NCBI GenBank assembly: GCA_018340805.1
Contig: JACMZG010001914.1
Location: 4,946,869 to 5,010,868, forward strand
From: Microvelia longipes
Lineage: Eukaryota > Arthropoda > Insecta > Hemiptera > Veliidae
Direction of reading: 5' to 3'
DNA: 64,000 bases
How positions within the stretch are numbered: the first letter of the stretch is position 1; each line of letters begins with the position of its first letter. The notes under the pieces were generated by a model that was given only the letters and a program-made list of their open reading frames with translations, was not told the DNA's origin and ran no database searches. This document shows positions 12,480 to 25,085 of this stretch, in pieces. Both the position numbers and the translations under genes were made by a program.

Positions 12480-12830
12480 AAAATCTCTATGTTTAACATC
12501 AACATCCATAGAGATATAATAGAGGGAGCATAGCCTATCTCAATACATTTAGTGGCCTGAAACATTTTTAGTGGGGCTCTCAGGGACTCTGTGTAACCTC
12601 ATTGAAACCTCCTCCAAGAGGGAGTTAAGGTTATAATAAATCCATTGATTTTGGCTTCCCGCATATTGCTTGTGTTTGATTTGTATTTTTAACGTTCTAC
12701 TCTATAATATTGTAATTATGTACTGATTATTTGATTATATTTAAAACGAAGGTGGTCAGGTTACTTTTTCGATGTTTCAAATTCTATAACCAATAAGGTA
12801 ACAACAGTAATAATATCTCCATGTCAACAA
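12480..12830. repeat. Dispersed repeat family R2, copy b
   Basis: Same order of blocks as 11570-12030: tagagatataatagagggagc, then tctcaatacatttagtggcc, then cctcattgaaacctcctcca, ending caataaggtaacaacagtaa. Confidence 0.75.
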
Positions 12831-12974
12831 CTATCTATTCCATTTTTGTCATTGAGGTATTATTTCTAGAGGGGTCATAACGAGTAATTTTTATACATCG
12901 AAAAAGTAACCTAATCATCCTTTAAATATTGACATAATCATATAAACAGTATATAAAATGACTGTAACTTAAAT

Positions 12975-13372
12975 TAATGTAAAAATGAGGGGTCTGCCAA
13001 TCCCTTATTAGAGTAATGTAAAAATGAGGAGTCTGCCGATCCCTCATGTAATCTAATGTAAAAATGAGGAGAGTAATGTAAAATAAGGAGTCTGCCGATC
13101 CCTCATTAAAGTAATGTAAAAATGAAGGGTCTGCCGATCCCTTATTAGAGTAATGTAAAAATTAGGGGTCTGCCGTTCCCTTAAAGTAATGTAAAATTAG
13201 GGTCTGCCGTTCCCTTATGAAGCAATGTAAAAATTAGGGGTCTGCCGTTCCCTTATGAAAGTAATGTAAAAATTAGGGGTCTGCCGTTCCCTTATTAAAT
13301 AATGTAAAAATAAGGGGTCTGCCGATCCTTCATTAAAGTAATGTAAAAATAAGGGGTCTGCCGATCCCTTAT
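12975..13372. repeat. ~38-bp minisatellite, about ten copies
   Basis: The unit contains agtaatgtaaaaatgagggg followed by tctgccgatcccttatta, with a gat/gtt variant in the middle copies. Confidence 0.95.
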
Positions 13373-13656
13373 TTTATAGATTAATCTACAGTAACTTATT
13401 AATACGAAGTTTAAAATTGAAAGAATTATCTCGTCTTCACGATGTTTCAAACACCGGGTTGAATCCCGAAAATACTGCATGTGAACGTGGTTCAAACTCT
13501 GTTCAAATAAAGTATTTTCGGAAATCAGGTTTCCATAAAATCATTTTTTTAACACCTCGTGTAGACGAGGCAAATGTGTATACCTAATATGAAAACTCTC
13601 GAGGAGAAGGTTACCATAAGGTTAAACAGAGCCCCAAAAAGATGTTTTAAACCTCT

Positions 13657-13975
13657 TAATGTATTGAGATATGCCCCCTCTATAGTATTATATATCTATG
13701 CTTTTTAATGTATTGAGATATGCCCCCTCTATAGTATTATTATATCTATGCTTTTTATGTATTGAGATATGCCCCCTCTATAGTATTATATATCTATGCT
13801 TTTTAATGTATTGAGATATGCCCCCTCTATAGTATTATATATCTATGCTTTTTAATGTATTGAGATACGCCCTCTATAGTATTATATATCTATGCTTTTT
13901 AATGTATGAGATATGCCCCCTCTATATGCCCCCTCTATAGTATTATATATCTATGCTTTTTAATGTATTAAGATA
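13657..13975. repeat. ~49-bp minisatellite, about seven copies
   Basis: The unit contains aatgtattgagatatgcccc, then ctctatagtattatatatct, then atgcttttt. The unit is itself a piece of repeat R2 (the 'ctctagtattatatctctatg' end), so the array arose by local amplification of a transposon terminus. Confidence 0.95.
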
Positions 13976-13984
13976 CACCCGTTT

Positions 13985-14920
13985 ACATGTTGTAAGCTAT
14001 ATAAGGATTCTTTGAGCCAAAACAGTATTTATAAGTTATAAATTATCTCAAAGTTAACAATTACAAAAAGGAACGGAAAAAGCGGTTTATTCTTTTTTTA
14101 GTGAGTGGCACGTGTGGATGAATTGTGAAACGGTTGATTATGAGGGTGGTCCTTAACAAGAGATTCGATACAGAAAACTGATCCTCTACAGACGTTTAAC
14201 TCTCTGATACTCCGCTATCCATAGATTTCCGTCCCAAAAACGACTTTAACTTTTAACCAACATTCATTAGATTTGGATGAATTCCGGAACGACAAAAAAT
14301 GGTACATCTTTGAATGGGTTCTATTCATAGATTTAAATTAGTTACATTGGTGACTTTAGGCTTGAGGCATAGGGATTCTATAGGGATGAGGTTTAGGGGG
14401 ACTTAAGCCCCCCAGGTTTCAAATTAGCCCCCCCCCCCACGAAATATCATGTTGCTTCCATACAGTAATACGAAAATTAAATTTGACTTATTTTTTAGTA
14501 AGCAAGTGGAGGTTTTAATTAACTTATTGATAGCTCACTTTCTTATCTGAAGTTCTCTTTTGGTTTAGGGTTTTTGATGATCAGGTTGACATTTAAGTAG
14601 CAGAGTGAGAAAGAAACATAGATATTGTATAGAAACAGATATCGTCCTGACCGGTATTCTAAATCCGACTGGAACCTGGAACAAGTATTGCTGTTTATTT
14701 TACTTTAGAGAAAATAATTCAAAAGGTCTTAGTTAGATAACTGACATATCCAAAGAGTTGTTACTCTGCGCTTCGTATTTCGTTTGTGTAGAGACTTTTC
14801 ATTACCTTATATTATCACCGAATTAAAAAAAATACGCCTAAGTAATCGTTAGGATGGCGATCAGTGAAGAAGACAGTCACTGATCGATAAGATATCGATT
14901 CAGGCTTTGGATTTTAAATC

Positions 14921-14930
<10 letters not shown>
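13985..14930. other. Unassigned stretch with poly-C tracts
   Basis: 'gggggacttaagcccccc' and a run of C at about 14429-14440 resemble the G/C-tract transposon ends also seen at 14980-15020 and 47705-47760. No gene was recognised. Confidence 0.35.
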
Positions 14931-14979
<49 letters not shown>

Positions 14980-14986
14980 TATATAT
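14930..14986. repeat. (TA)n microsatellite
   Basis: Nearly pure TA repeat with one TAATA break, flanked by G/C-tract repeat sequence. Confidence 0.95.
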
Positions 14987-15109
14987 TACGGGGACTAAAG
15001 CCCCTCCCCCTTTACCCAGGATCGTTTAGGTGGAATTATGGCCCCACGGAAAAGAAAATGTGAAAAGAAAATCCACTGAAGTGTCAGCTAAATCATTGTT
15101 AGAAGTATA

Positions 15110-15260
15110 AATTAAAATTATTATATAACCTTAACTCACTCAGAGAAGGTTTCAATGTCGTTGCACAGAGCCCCTGAGAGCTCAAAAAAATGTTTCAAGC
15201 CATTTAAATGATTGAGATAGGATATGCTCCCTCGGGTAATATATCTCTATGTTCACTTCG
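15110..15260. repeat. Dispersed repeat family R2, partial copy
   Basis: Reverse-oriented blocks 'ataaccttaactcactcaga', then gaaggtttcaatg, then gagatag..atgctccctc and atatctctatg match R2. Confidence 0.65.
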
Positions 15261-16780
15261 AAACATCGGCCATTTATATATTTTAATTCTAACTTATTTC
15301 TGTAATTTACTTTTAACCACTGCCTTCTATATCATCTTTTTATATGAAATCGTGCAGAGAAAGTTCAAATACAATTATTTCGTTTTTATTTTTTATATAT
15401 ATAAAACTTTTACATACGTGTATTGTAAATGTGAAATTAAAGAGCAAATACGTTAAATTATAAGATTTCTACTCGCGATTATAACTATCAAAAGCGTAGG
15501 GATGATGAAAGTGTACTTTTATTATCATTAACTCTTAAAAATCCATAACGCTTTATAAAGATAAATTTCGGATGAATTATTATGCCTATGTAAGTAATAA
15601 CGGTATTTTATGTATTAAAAAGATATTTAATAAATTATTATGGGAAAGAAGAATATTTAAGAATGAAAAAGAAGAAGAATCGTGACAGAGAATTATTACG
15701 GGATAAAGAAAACTATCCATGGAGATAATAATATATTGGAGTGGAATTTACCTGCTCACCTCAGGTTTACTATTCATTCATTTTTATGTGGAGGAATAAC
15801 TACCATATGGAAGTAACTATTTTCATGTGGTAGAAATAAACCACATGAAAATCATAATTTATAGTTATATGATGATTTTCACTTTTCCTCGCTGAAAACG
15901 AGGTTTAATCATCCGTTTCAGGCATTTTAATGACGTTTTGAGAGATTTTCATCATGCTGTTTGTCTGTGTGTGTCTATCTGTCTATTGTGTGTGTGTCAC
16001 GCATAATTCCCGCTGTGTATATGCCAGCTAGGTAAAACATAAATAATGATAGGTAAAATGACAGAATTTTGGTCTAGTTTTACTGCTCGAAAGATGCTTT
16101 TTTACTAATAAGAATAACTTTTTTGGTAAAGTCATCAACATATTTTTTTTTAAAAAAAACATGTTTATCTACTCACGGCAGCAAAATTAGCCATTACTGG
16201 ACTGTTTTTAAGCTGCAAAAACAGACCACACTGTTGTTTGACCTACACTGTCAAACAATACGGGAAATATTTTAAAACAGTATGCAAAATGTTTCAAAAC
16301 AGTACGCAAAATGTTTTGGTAATGAAAAAAGTACTAGGGAGTTATGGCTCATTTAAATAACATGGGAAACAAGTCAAAACTCCCTAGGCGGGAAAATGAA
16401 TGAGCGGAGGTTATTATTTTACAAATTATTGCGTGAATTTCGGTATTGTTTTATTTTGTAAACTATGATTTATTCTAGCTTGTTTCTTGTATGTTACTTT
16501 ATTTATTGTTACTTACATTTACGATATTATTATTAAATGTTTAACATTTAACATTTGTTTATCTCATAATATATAATGTTTTGGAAACAAATTGGCGACA
16601 CTGATAATTTTGGCATTAAATTAAATTATTTACCAGCTGTTTATGAATCGACAGATTTTTAATGTTTAAGTCGTCAGATTTTGTATTTCATGTTGTTATA
16701 CTTAGTTTAAGTATATAAAGTTACAAAAATAGAACGTTATCAAAAACTAAATCTGTAAACTAAAGTTAAGTTACTAAAAC
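15261..16780. other. AT-rich unassigned stretch
   Basis: A palindromic 'ccatatgg...ccacatgaaaat' patch lies near 15800-15850, and a (GT)n-like patch at 15960-16000. No gene is supported until the weak ORF at 16784. Confidence 0.35.
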
Positions 16781-16783
16781 ATA

Positions 16784-16932
16784 ATGAGTGAGAACAACAG
16801 TGAAGTGAATAAAGATACAAACATTGTTGACATTGACGAGTTATTGGACCACACTCCACCTGATATTGTCAGGGTTGCATCTACTTCAAAGCAGTCTTTA
16901 CTAGCCTGTAAAATCTCCCAGCAAGTATATAA
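16784..16932 (+). CDS. Possible first exon of an unknown protein
   Basis: An ATG in context ataATGAG opens MSENNSEVNKDTNIVDIDEL, then LDHTPPDIVRVASTSKQSLL and ACKISQQ, followed by a donor-like caa|gtatat. The acidic N-terminal composition is less repeat-like than other frames nearby, and AT-rich sequence resembling a promoter precedes it. After the donor the frame runs into palindromic repeats. It may be an exon remnant, a transposon exon or chance. No family is recognised. Confidence 0.2.
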
Positions 16933-17020
16933 AATAATGTCTTGTGTATTTTTTCTGCCGTTAGTAGATAAAATAGTATATGCTACTATGCAGCAAAGGA
17001 AACATTGCAGACTCGTGCAA

Positions 17021-17138
17021 TTAATTACCTGCCTCGGCTTACGCCTCTGCAGGTAATTTGCCATTTGCCAGCCTCGGCTTCGCCTCGTCTGTCAAATGGG
17101 TTAATTACCTGCCTCGGCTTACGCCTCTGCAGGTAATT
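17021..17138. repeat. Two copies of a 38-bp palindrome
   Basis: ttaattacctgcctcggctt..gcaggtaatt occurs at 17021-17058 and again at 17101-17138. The arms are attacctgc and gcaggtaat. Related gcctcggcttcgcctcg hairpins lie between and after them. Confidence 0.85.
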
Positions 17139-17349
17139 TCCATAGCCCGCCCTCGCCTTCGGCTCGGGGGCAAATTTATAAAACTCGTCAGCAAAATTCC
17201 ATTTTGCTGCCTAGTAGCATAATATACTATTGTTTACATGTGTCAAAGTTACGGCGTTATACCGCAAAAATTTTAAAGTAAATAATCATATAATACATTA
17301 TTATAATCAAATATAGTGATAATGTCCTCATAAACAACTTTAATAATAA

Positions 17350-17640
17350 ATACGGGCCTTCGGCCCGTAGCCGCTACGCGGCCTCGGCGCTTCGCGCCTC
17401 GTCCGCTCCGCGGCGACGGCCCACCGGCCGCTTCGCGGCCCGGGGCCTTCTAGTGACCGCTCGCGGCCACATTGTTATTGTTTTGTATTAATGTATGTTT
17501 CACTATCGTTTCTTGTTACATGGCATTTTGCCACGTATTTAGCGAATTTTCACAGCTTCGTTTCACAGGCCCGCTTCGCGGGCCTGAGAGGCTTTCTCAC
17601 AAATTTGATTTTGTGAGGAAAAAATCCACACGTTGCAACT
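17350..17640 (-). repeat. Mini-hairpin cassette, solitary inverted copy
   Basis: This is the reverse complement of the cassettes in the satellite at 22190-26040: acgggccttcggcccgt, gccgctacgcggc, ggcgcttcgcgcc and ccgcttcgcgg. It adds extra GC hairpins, the tagcgaattttcacag motif and acaggcccgcttcgcgggcc. It shows that the cassette exists outside the satellite. Confidence 0.85.
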
Positions 17641-17869
17641 GTTAAAGTAACCTTGTATAAAGGGTATGAAAAGATTATAGTTTCATTCAGCTTTAGTTAT
17701 CGTCCACTATACAAAAGGGTATAAACTCTAACTTACGTTATGATTGTTTATAGAATTTAAAGAAAAATGTCAAATTTTGTTTTGTAAACAAATTGTTTAT
17801 TTGAGTAAAATCTTAAGATTGAAAAAAATATATTCACGATTATTCAAAATAAAAATACCGTTTGCGTCA

Positions 17870-18448
17870 CTTAGGATTGTCCGATTGAGCTGAAACTGGT
17901 CGCATTCGTTTTAGAATAACTTCGACATATAAAGACTACTTCGATGTTCTTCCTCTTTACGGGTCTGCTTACTCGGCGTGGTTCAGTGGAAGCCATTTTG
18001 CCCTGTCTCTCTGGACAGTAGGCTTACCAGGATGGAGCAAGAGGTAGAGGTCTTTCTTTTATTACTATATCCCCACCCTCTAACACTACTGAACCCTACA
18101 GATATCGTACGAGTCTTTGACCTAGACGTATACATATATACAAGATTATATATATATGTATACCGATTGCGCCATTTGTGATAGTTCGATTGAGCTGAAA
18201 TTGGTTTTAATCGATTCAGCTAGCCGTCTACCTAAATACTAGATACCTTGTTTTAAAGCCATTTTAAGATTCAAAAAAAAATTTTTTTCATGACGTCATA
18301 ACTTTGGTTGATGACGTCATAATGTTTTTATAAACAATAGGCCTCGTAACCTCCACAACATCTCGCGATTTGCAAAGTTTCGTTTCAATTTGAGAACGCC
18401 TTCGAGAGTTATCGTTCGCCATACGAAAGGGTAGAAACTCTTACATAC

Positions 18449-18487
<39 letters not shown>

Positions 18488-18626
18488 CATATATATATAA
18501 ACTTTTTTCGGACATATATTTTTGTTATCAGGAAGCCAATAGGAACCGATTCCACCCACTCCCACCCTCAACTTCCGTCATCCGAACAACCTCATAAGCG
18601 TCATTTTCATTATGAAAATTCGCTAA
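17870..18626 (+). repeat. 0.8-kb dispersed repeat R3, copy a
   Basis: Matches the reverse complement of 20252-21045 over most of its length, including agctgaaa.tggt, ggatggagcaagaggtag, gacgtcataa, and an internal (TA)n tract at 18448-18499. It ends at gaaaattcgcta. A diverged relative lies at 47400-48200. Confidence 0.85.
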
Positions 18627-18639
18627 AAAGAGGCATTCG

Positions 18640-20250
18640 GCCTCTTTGCCGATCCATGCAACAACATGGTTGTTGCACTTTGTCAGTTCGTCATGTACTG
18701 TTTTATTTAAGTGACATACTGCCACGATATAAGCGAATTTTCAAATGTATTAGAGAAAAACTTGATTTGTTTACATGTCAATTAATGACTCTCATAGCTT
18801 GTCCTCAAACATTAGAAACATATGTTTTGTTCCGACGGTCGCCCATCTAGGTACTGACCTTGGACGATGCTGCCTAACATTAGTGATCTAATAAATCCCG
18901 TAGATGTTCTAGCCATATTGAAATAAAACCTCATATATATATTTCATAAAAGGATAAAATTTAACTAAATTTCATCTCAGTTAGTTAGTTTTTTTTTTTT
19001 TTTTTTTTTTTTTTGGTATTGGTCTACTAGCACCATACAGCCATGGAACAGCCATGGAATACTTATTTTATACTTTTATGACTTGAATAAGTAATAAAAA
19101 CTGTTAAATATTTTGATAGAAAATATTAAAAATAAAAATAAAATAATTTATTGTTTAAAAGAACTTTTAATATTATGGATTAGTTATTACTAATATAGTT
19201 TAAAATCTTGATAAAAAAAATTATTTTGCATGGAAATTGTTTATTTTATTATGGAGCTTCGGAAATAATTTCTATATTATTTGTAAGATGTTTGATAAAG
19301 GCCTTATTACTTAATAATAATTAATTGTTATTTATATTTATTTGTAATTAATATTGTATGATATTTGTTTAATTTTAGATTAAGGAAAAAACTAAATTTT
19401 AATTTTTAGTTTACTAGCAAAAAAGTAAATTTTTTTGTACACTTCTATTGACTTAGAGATATAGTTAAACAGTTGAGCCACACTTTATATATTCATTTAA
19501 AATACATAGCACGCTCGCAGAATAGCGAGAAGTTTCTCAAGTTTTTTTTTTATTTTTCAAAAACACAGACAGAAACTTATTAAATCTAAAACTGCCTAGA
19601 AGAAATAATTAATTCCGGTTTCGAATTTTAAGGACGACACAATACTTTCTATACCTGCGGACGAATTTCAACAAAATTTTACATTTCTCTAAGAGACTTG
19701 AGGATTTTGATAACCGAGAAAGTAAAATAACCACATTAAATATTACAAAAGTATTTATATGTAATCTAAACTGCTGTGAGTTAAAAAAATAAATAATTAA
19801 ACCACGTAAAGTATTTAATATTATAATTAACTGGAACAATTCAACAATCAAAGAAAAAGAAATTGATTTCACGAACAACTCCCCTGTCCGCAGTAATGCC
19901 TTTAGTTTTCAGTTCTGCTTAATTCTTTCACTCACAAAATAAAGATTGAAAAACATGAGTGGAACTAAAATTGCTTTCGTTACAGCATTAGCCACCGTAG
20001 CGCCCTGGTGTTTAATTCTTAAACTAATAGCTAGAACTAGTCCGTTCAATGTCTAATTATCTATACCTGATCCCTTCGTTAGTTTTGGATAAAATCAATT
20101 AGATAAACATATTTAAAGATGAGATGGTATTAAAGCGTTGTAAAAACCTTTGGTTTTAACCTTAGGCTATGTAAAATTAAAATTATCACAGATTTATTTT
20201 CGCTTGGTTATTTTACAGAAAATTATTTAATTTTTGAATTAACCGAGAAC
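18640..20250. other. AT-rich spacer between inverted R3 copies
   Basis: It contains a T homopolymer of about 30 (18985-19014), possibly a retroelement tail on the minus strand. Short open frames on both strands (about 19609-19878) have no recognisable domain. Confidence 0.4.
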
Positions 20251-20251
20251 T

Positions 20252-20376
20252 TTTAGCGAATTTTCATAATGAAATGACGCTATGAGTTGTTCGGATGACG
20301 AGAGTGAGGGTGGGAGTGAGTGGAATCGGTTCCTATTGGCTTCCTGATAACAAAATATATGTCCGAAAAAAAAATA

Positions 20377-20468
<92 letters not shown>

Positions 20469-21045
20469 AGAGTTTCTACCCTTTCGTATGGCGAACGATA
20501 ACTCTCGAAGGCGTTCTCAAATTGAAACGAAACTTTGCAATCGCGAGATGTTGAGGAGGTTACGAGGCCTATTGTTTATAAAAACATTATGACGTCATCA
20601 ATCAAAGTTATGATGTCATGAAAAAAAAAAAATTTGAAACTTGAAATGGCTTTAAAACAAGGTATTTCGGTGTTTAGGTAGACGGCTAGCTGAATCGATT
20701 AGACCCATTTCAGCTCAATCGAACCATCACAAAATGCGCCAATCGGTATACATATATATATAATCTTGTATATATGTATACGTCCAGGTCAAAGACTTGT
20801 ACGATATCTGTTGGATTTAGTAGTGCTAGAGGGTGGGATATAGTATAAAAGATGGACCTTCTACCTCTTGCTCCATCCTGGTAAGCCTGCTGTCCCAGAG
20901 AGACAGGACAAAAATGGCTTCCACTAAACCACGCCGAGCAAAGCAGGCCCGTAAAGCGGAAGAACCTCGAAGTAGTCTTATATGGTCGAAGTCATTCTAA
21001 AACTATTGCGACCGGTTTCAGCTCAATCAGACAATCTAAGATAGA
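20252..21045 (-). repeat. 0.8-kb dispersed repeat R3, copy b (inverted)
   Basis: Begins ttttagcgaattttcataat and carries a (TA)n tract at 20380-20461. It then runs through the same blocks as 17870-18626 in reverse. The two copies could fold into a large stem. Confidence 0.85.
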
Positions 21046-22150
21046 TGGTTCACTCCCGAGTGTAGTAGGAACACTCAATTGACAAGTTTGTGTTTATGAT
21101 TTAAGTTGGGGGCCTCATCACTAGAGTCTTGAATAGCGCTAGTAGTAAAAATATATTTGCCTATTCTCTACTAGATTGTGCTGTAGTATTTTTTTAAAAA
21201 CCAAACAGTTGCCAATCGTTTAGTAAAATAAAATAAAAGTAAACAAAGATCTATGGTATGCTTTAGTATTCGCGATGTATTTTTGTTTTATAAAACTTGG
21301 GGGCCTCATCACGCGAAGCAGCACCATCGTTTTCTTAAAAAAATAACAATAATTCATTCTTAGTTTTTTAGACTTAACATTTAAATTTGCTATCTGAGTA
21401 TAACATCTCGGGTTGGCGCCAACGAATAAGTAAAGGAAACAAACAAAAATTGAAACTCTGACATTAGAGGTTCAAATCCACGGAGGGACGACAGAATGGG
21501 TGAAGTAAGAGTGTGAAACTAATTTTTTTCACTCTTTACCAATTTATACGAAATTCTTATAGAGCTTTCTTGGGATCACTCATCCATCGACTCTTCATCA
21601 TTCTAGCGCTGAAAAGCGGATGGAAAGACTTGATTACCCTCAACAGCTCGTTGTTTGGTTGAATAAAAATAAATAAATAAAATGTCAGAAATACAAATAT
21701 GTGACAGTTTCACGCTGTCACCACTAGACTGTACTACTTGAGCCTCCTGCATCCCATCAAATATTTTTTTTAAATCTTTGAGTGAGCCATCTATGTTAAT
21801 ATTGTTTATCTATGATCATATGCATGTAACGGCACTCATGGTGCCGTCGCATGCATACTCATATTTAAAATTCTTTAGCCCCACTAAATCTATTTTATTA
21901 CACTAACACCAACCATAATTGTTACTGTACACTGTAAATATAATTTATATGTGAGTAAATTTTGTAATTCTTTTGTAATTTTTGTACTATTGGAAATAAA
22001 AGTATTTGTATTGTATGATCCTAAGTGACGAAAACGGTATTTTATTTTAAAAACAAAAATCATGAATATATTTTTGTTTATAATGCTTGTTAGTTTTAAT
22101 ATTATAGCATACTATTAATAATAAAGTATTAATAAAATCTTAATTAGTAA
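21046..22150. other. Unassigned stretch
   Basis: 'ttgggggcctcatcac' occurs twice (21103, 21297). A gaggttcaaatccac B-box-like string lies at 21469. 'aataaaagtatttgtattgta' near 21995 resembles a retroelement 3' end. No gene is supported. Confidence 0.35.
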
Positions 22151-22288
22151 AATCAAATTGTGAGAAAGCCTCACAGGCCGCGAAGCGGGCCTGTGTGGAG
22201 AGGCTGTGAAAATTCGCTAGGTACATGGCAAAATGCCATGTAACAAGAACAATAATGAAACAACACATCATACAAAAGAACAACAATG

Positions 22289-22354
22289 TGGCCGCGAAGC
22301 GGACGAGGCGCGAAGCGCCGAGGCCGCGTAGCGGCTACGGGCCGAAGGCCCGTA
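22289..22354. repeat. Mini-hairpin cluster, cassette 1
   Basis: Four back-to-back stems, each with a three-base loop: ccgcGAAgcgg, ggcgcGAAgcgcc, gccgcGTAgcggc and tacgggccGAAggcccgta. All fit C-GNA-G. An upstream stem with the same loop, acaggccgcGAAgcgggcctgt, lies at 22173-22194. Confidence 0.9.
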
Positions 22355-23345
22355 TTTTCAACTTCTGGTTATATGTTGTGGAAATTGATGCATGCCTACT
22401 TTTTAGAAAATTTTAAACAAAGAGAGAACAACTTTAATGAGGGCACTTGAATTATGTACATGATGGAGTTGGCAATAATTGAGCGCACTTGAATACGTAC
22501 AGATGGAGTTGGCAATAATTGCAGGCCACTTGAATTACGTACATGATGGAGTTGGCATGATGAATTACGTACATGCATGGCAGTTGGCAATATGAGGTTA
22601 CGTACATGCAATAATTGAACTTGAATTACGTTACATGATGGAGTTGGCAATAATTGAGGCCACTTGAATTACGTACATGATGGATTGGCAATAATTGAGG
22701 CCACTTGAATACGTACATGATGGAGTTTGGCAATAATTGAGGCCACTTGAATTACGTACATGATGGATTGGCAATAGTTTGAGGCCACTTGAATTACGTA
22801 CATGGATGGAGGTTGCAATAATTTGAGGCCACTTGAAATTACGTACATGATGGAGTTGCAATAATTGAGGCCACTTGAATTACGTACATGATGGAGTTGG
22901 CAATTAATTGAGCACTTGAATTACGTACATGATGAGTTGGCAATAATTGAGGCACCTTTGAATTACGTACATGATGGGTTGGCAATAATTGAGGCACTTG
23001 AATACGTACATGATGGGAGTTGGCAATAATTGAGGCCACTTGAATTACGTACATGATGGAGTTGGCAATAATGAGGCACTTGAATACGTACATGATGGAG
23101 TTGGCAAATAATTGAGGCCACTTGAATTACGTACATGATGGATTGGCAATAATTGAGGCCACTGAATTAGTACATGAGTGGAGGTTGGCAATAATTGAGG
23201 CCACTTGAATTACGTACATGATGGAGTTGGCAATAATTGAGGCCATTTAAATTCGTGGAGAGGCTGTGAAAATTCGCTAGGTACATGGCAAAATGCCATG
23301 TAACAAAACAATAATGAAACAACACATCATACAAAAGAACACAAT

Positions 23346-23410
23346 GTGGCCGCGAAGCGGACGAGGCGCGAAGCGCCGAGGCGCGTAGCGCTACGGCCGA
23401 AGGCCCGTAT
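23346..23410. repeat. Mini-hairpin cluster, cassette 2
   Basis: Same four stems as cassette 1 with single-base losses in stems three and four (gcgcGTAgcgc, cggccGAAggcccg). Confidence 0.9.
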
Positions 23411-23995
23411 TTTCAACTTCTGGTATATGTTGTGGAATTGATGCATGCTACTTTTTTAGAAAATTTTAAACAAAGAGAACAACTTTAATTGAGGGCACTT
23501 GAATTATGTACATGATGGAGTTGGCAATAATTGAGTCCACTTGATATTACGTACATGGAGTTGGCAATAATTGAGGCCACTTGAATTACGTACATATGGA
23601 GTTGGCAATAATTGAGGCACTTGAATACGTACATGATGAGTTGGCAATAATTTGAGGCCACTTGAATTACGTACATGATGGAGTTGGCAATAATTGAGGC
23701 ACTTGAATTACGTACATGATGGAGGTTGGCAATAATTGAGGCCACTTGAATTACGTACATGATGGAGTTGGACAATAAGTTGAGGCCACTTGAATTACGT
23801 ACATGATGGAGTTGGCAATAATTGAGGCCACTTGAATTACGGCAATAATTGAGGCTTGAATTACGTTGATGAGAGTTGGCAATAATTGAGCCCTGAAAAT
23901 TCGTGGAGAGGCTGTTGAAAATTCGCTAGGTACATGGCAAAATGCCATGTAACAAGAACAATAATGAAACAACACATCATACAAAAGAACAACAA

Positions 23996-24060
23996 TGTGG
24001 CCGCGAAGCGGACGAGGCGCGAAGCGCCGAGGCGCGTAGCGGCTACGGCCGAAGGCCCGT
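23996..24060. repeat. Mini-hairpin cluster, cassette 3
   Basis: Same four stems; one base is missing from each of stems three and four. Confidence 0.9.
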
Positions 24061-25019
24061 ATTTTCAACTTCTGGTTATATGTTGTGGAAATTGATGCAT
24101 GCCTACTTTTTTAGAAAATTTTAAACAAAGAGAACAACTTTAATTGAGGGCACTTGAATTATGTACATGATGGAGTTGGCAAATAATTGAGTCCACTTGA
24201 ATTACCGTACATGAAGTTGGCAATAATTGAGCCACTTGAATTACGTACATGATGAGTTGGCAATAATTGAGGCCACTAGGATGACGTACAAGATGGAGTT
24301 GGCAATAATGAGCCAACTTGAATTACGTACATGATGGAGTTGGCAATAATTGAGGCACTTGAATTACGTACATGATGGAGTTGGCAATAATTGAGGCCAC
24401 TTGAGTATATGCCACTGGAATTACGTACATGATGGAGTTGGCAATAATTGAGGCACTTGAATTACGTACATGATGGAGTTGGCAATAATTGAGGCCACTT
24501 GAATTACGTACATGATGGAGTTGGCAATAATTGAGGCAGTTGAATTACGTAATGATGGAGTTGCATGTTGAGGCCACTTGAATGTTATGATGAGTTGGCA
24601 ATAATTGCCACTTGATTACGTACATGATGGGAGTTGCAATAATTGAGGCCACTTGAATTACGTACATGATGGGTTGGCAATAATGAGGCCACTTGAATTA
24701 CGTACATGATGGCAGTGGCAATAATTGAGGCCACTTGAATTACGTACATGATGGTTGGCAATAATTGAATTACGTACATGATGAGTTGCAATAATGGCCA
24801 CTTGAATTACGTACATGATGGAGTTGGCAATAATTGAGGCCACTCGTACCATGATGGAGTGGCAATAATTGAGGCCACTTGAATACGTACATGATGGAGT
24901 TGGCAATAATTGAGGCCACTTGAAATTCGTGGAGAGGCTGTGAAAATTCGCTAGGTACATGGCAAAATGCATGTAACAAGAACAATAAGGAAACAACACA
25001 TATACAAAAGAACAACAAT

Positions 25020-25085
25020 GTGGCCGCGAAGCGACGAGGCGCGAAGCGCCGAGGCCGCGTAGCGGCTACGGGCCGAAGGCCCGTA
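25020..25085. repeat. Mini-hairpin cluster, cassette 4
   Basis: Stem one has lost a base (ccgcgaagcgac); stems two to four are intact. Confidence 0.9.

Noticed and set aside
21415..21500. Retroviral-type primer binding site (ttggcgccaac)
   Set aside because: No flanking long terminal repeats or gag/pol frames were found near it.
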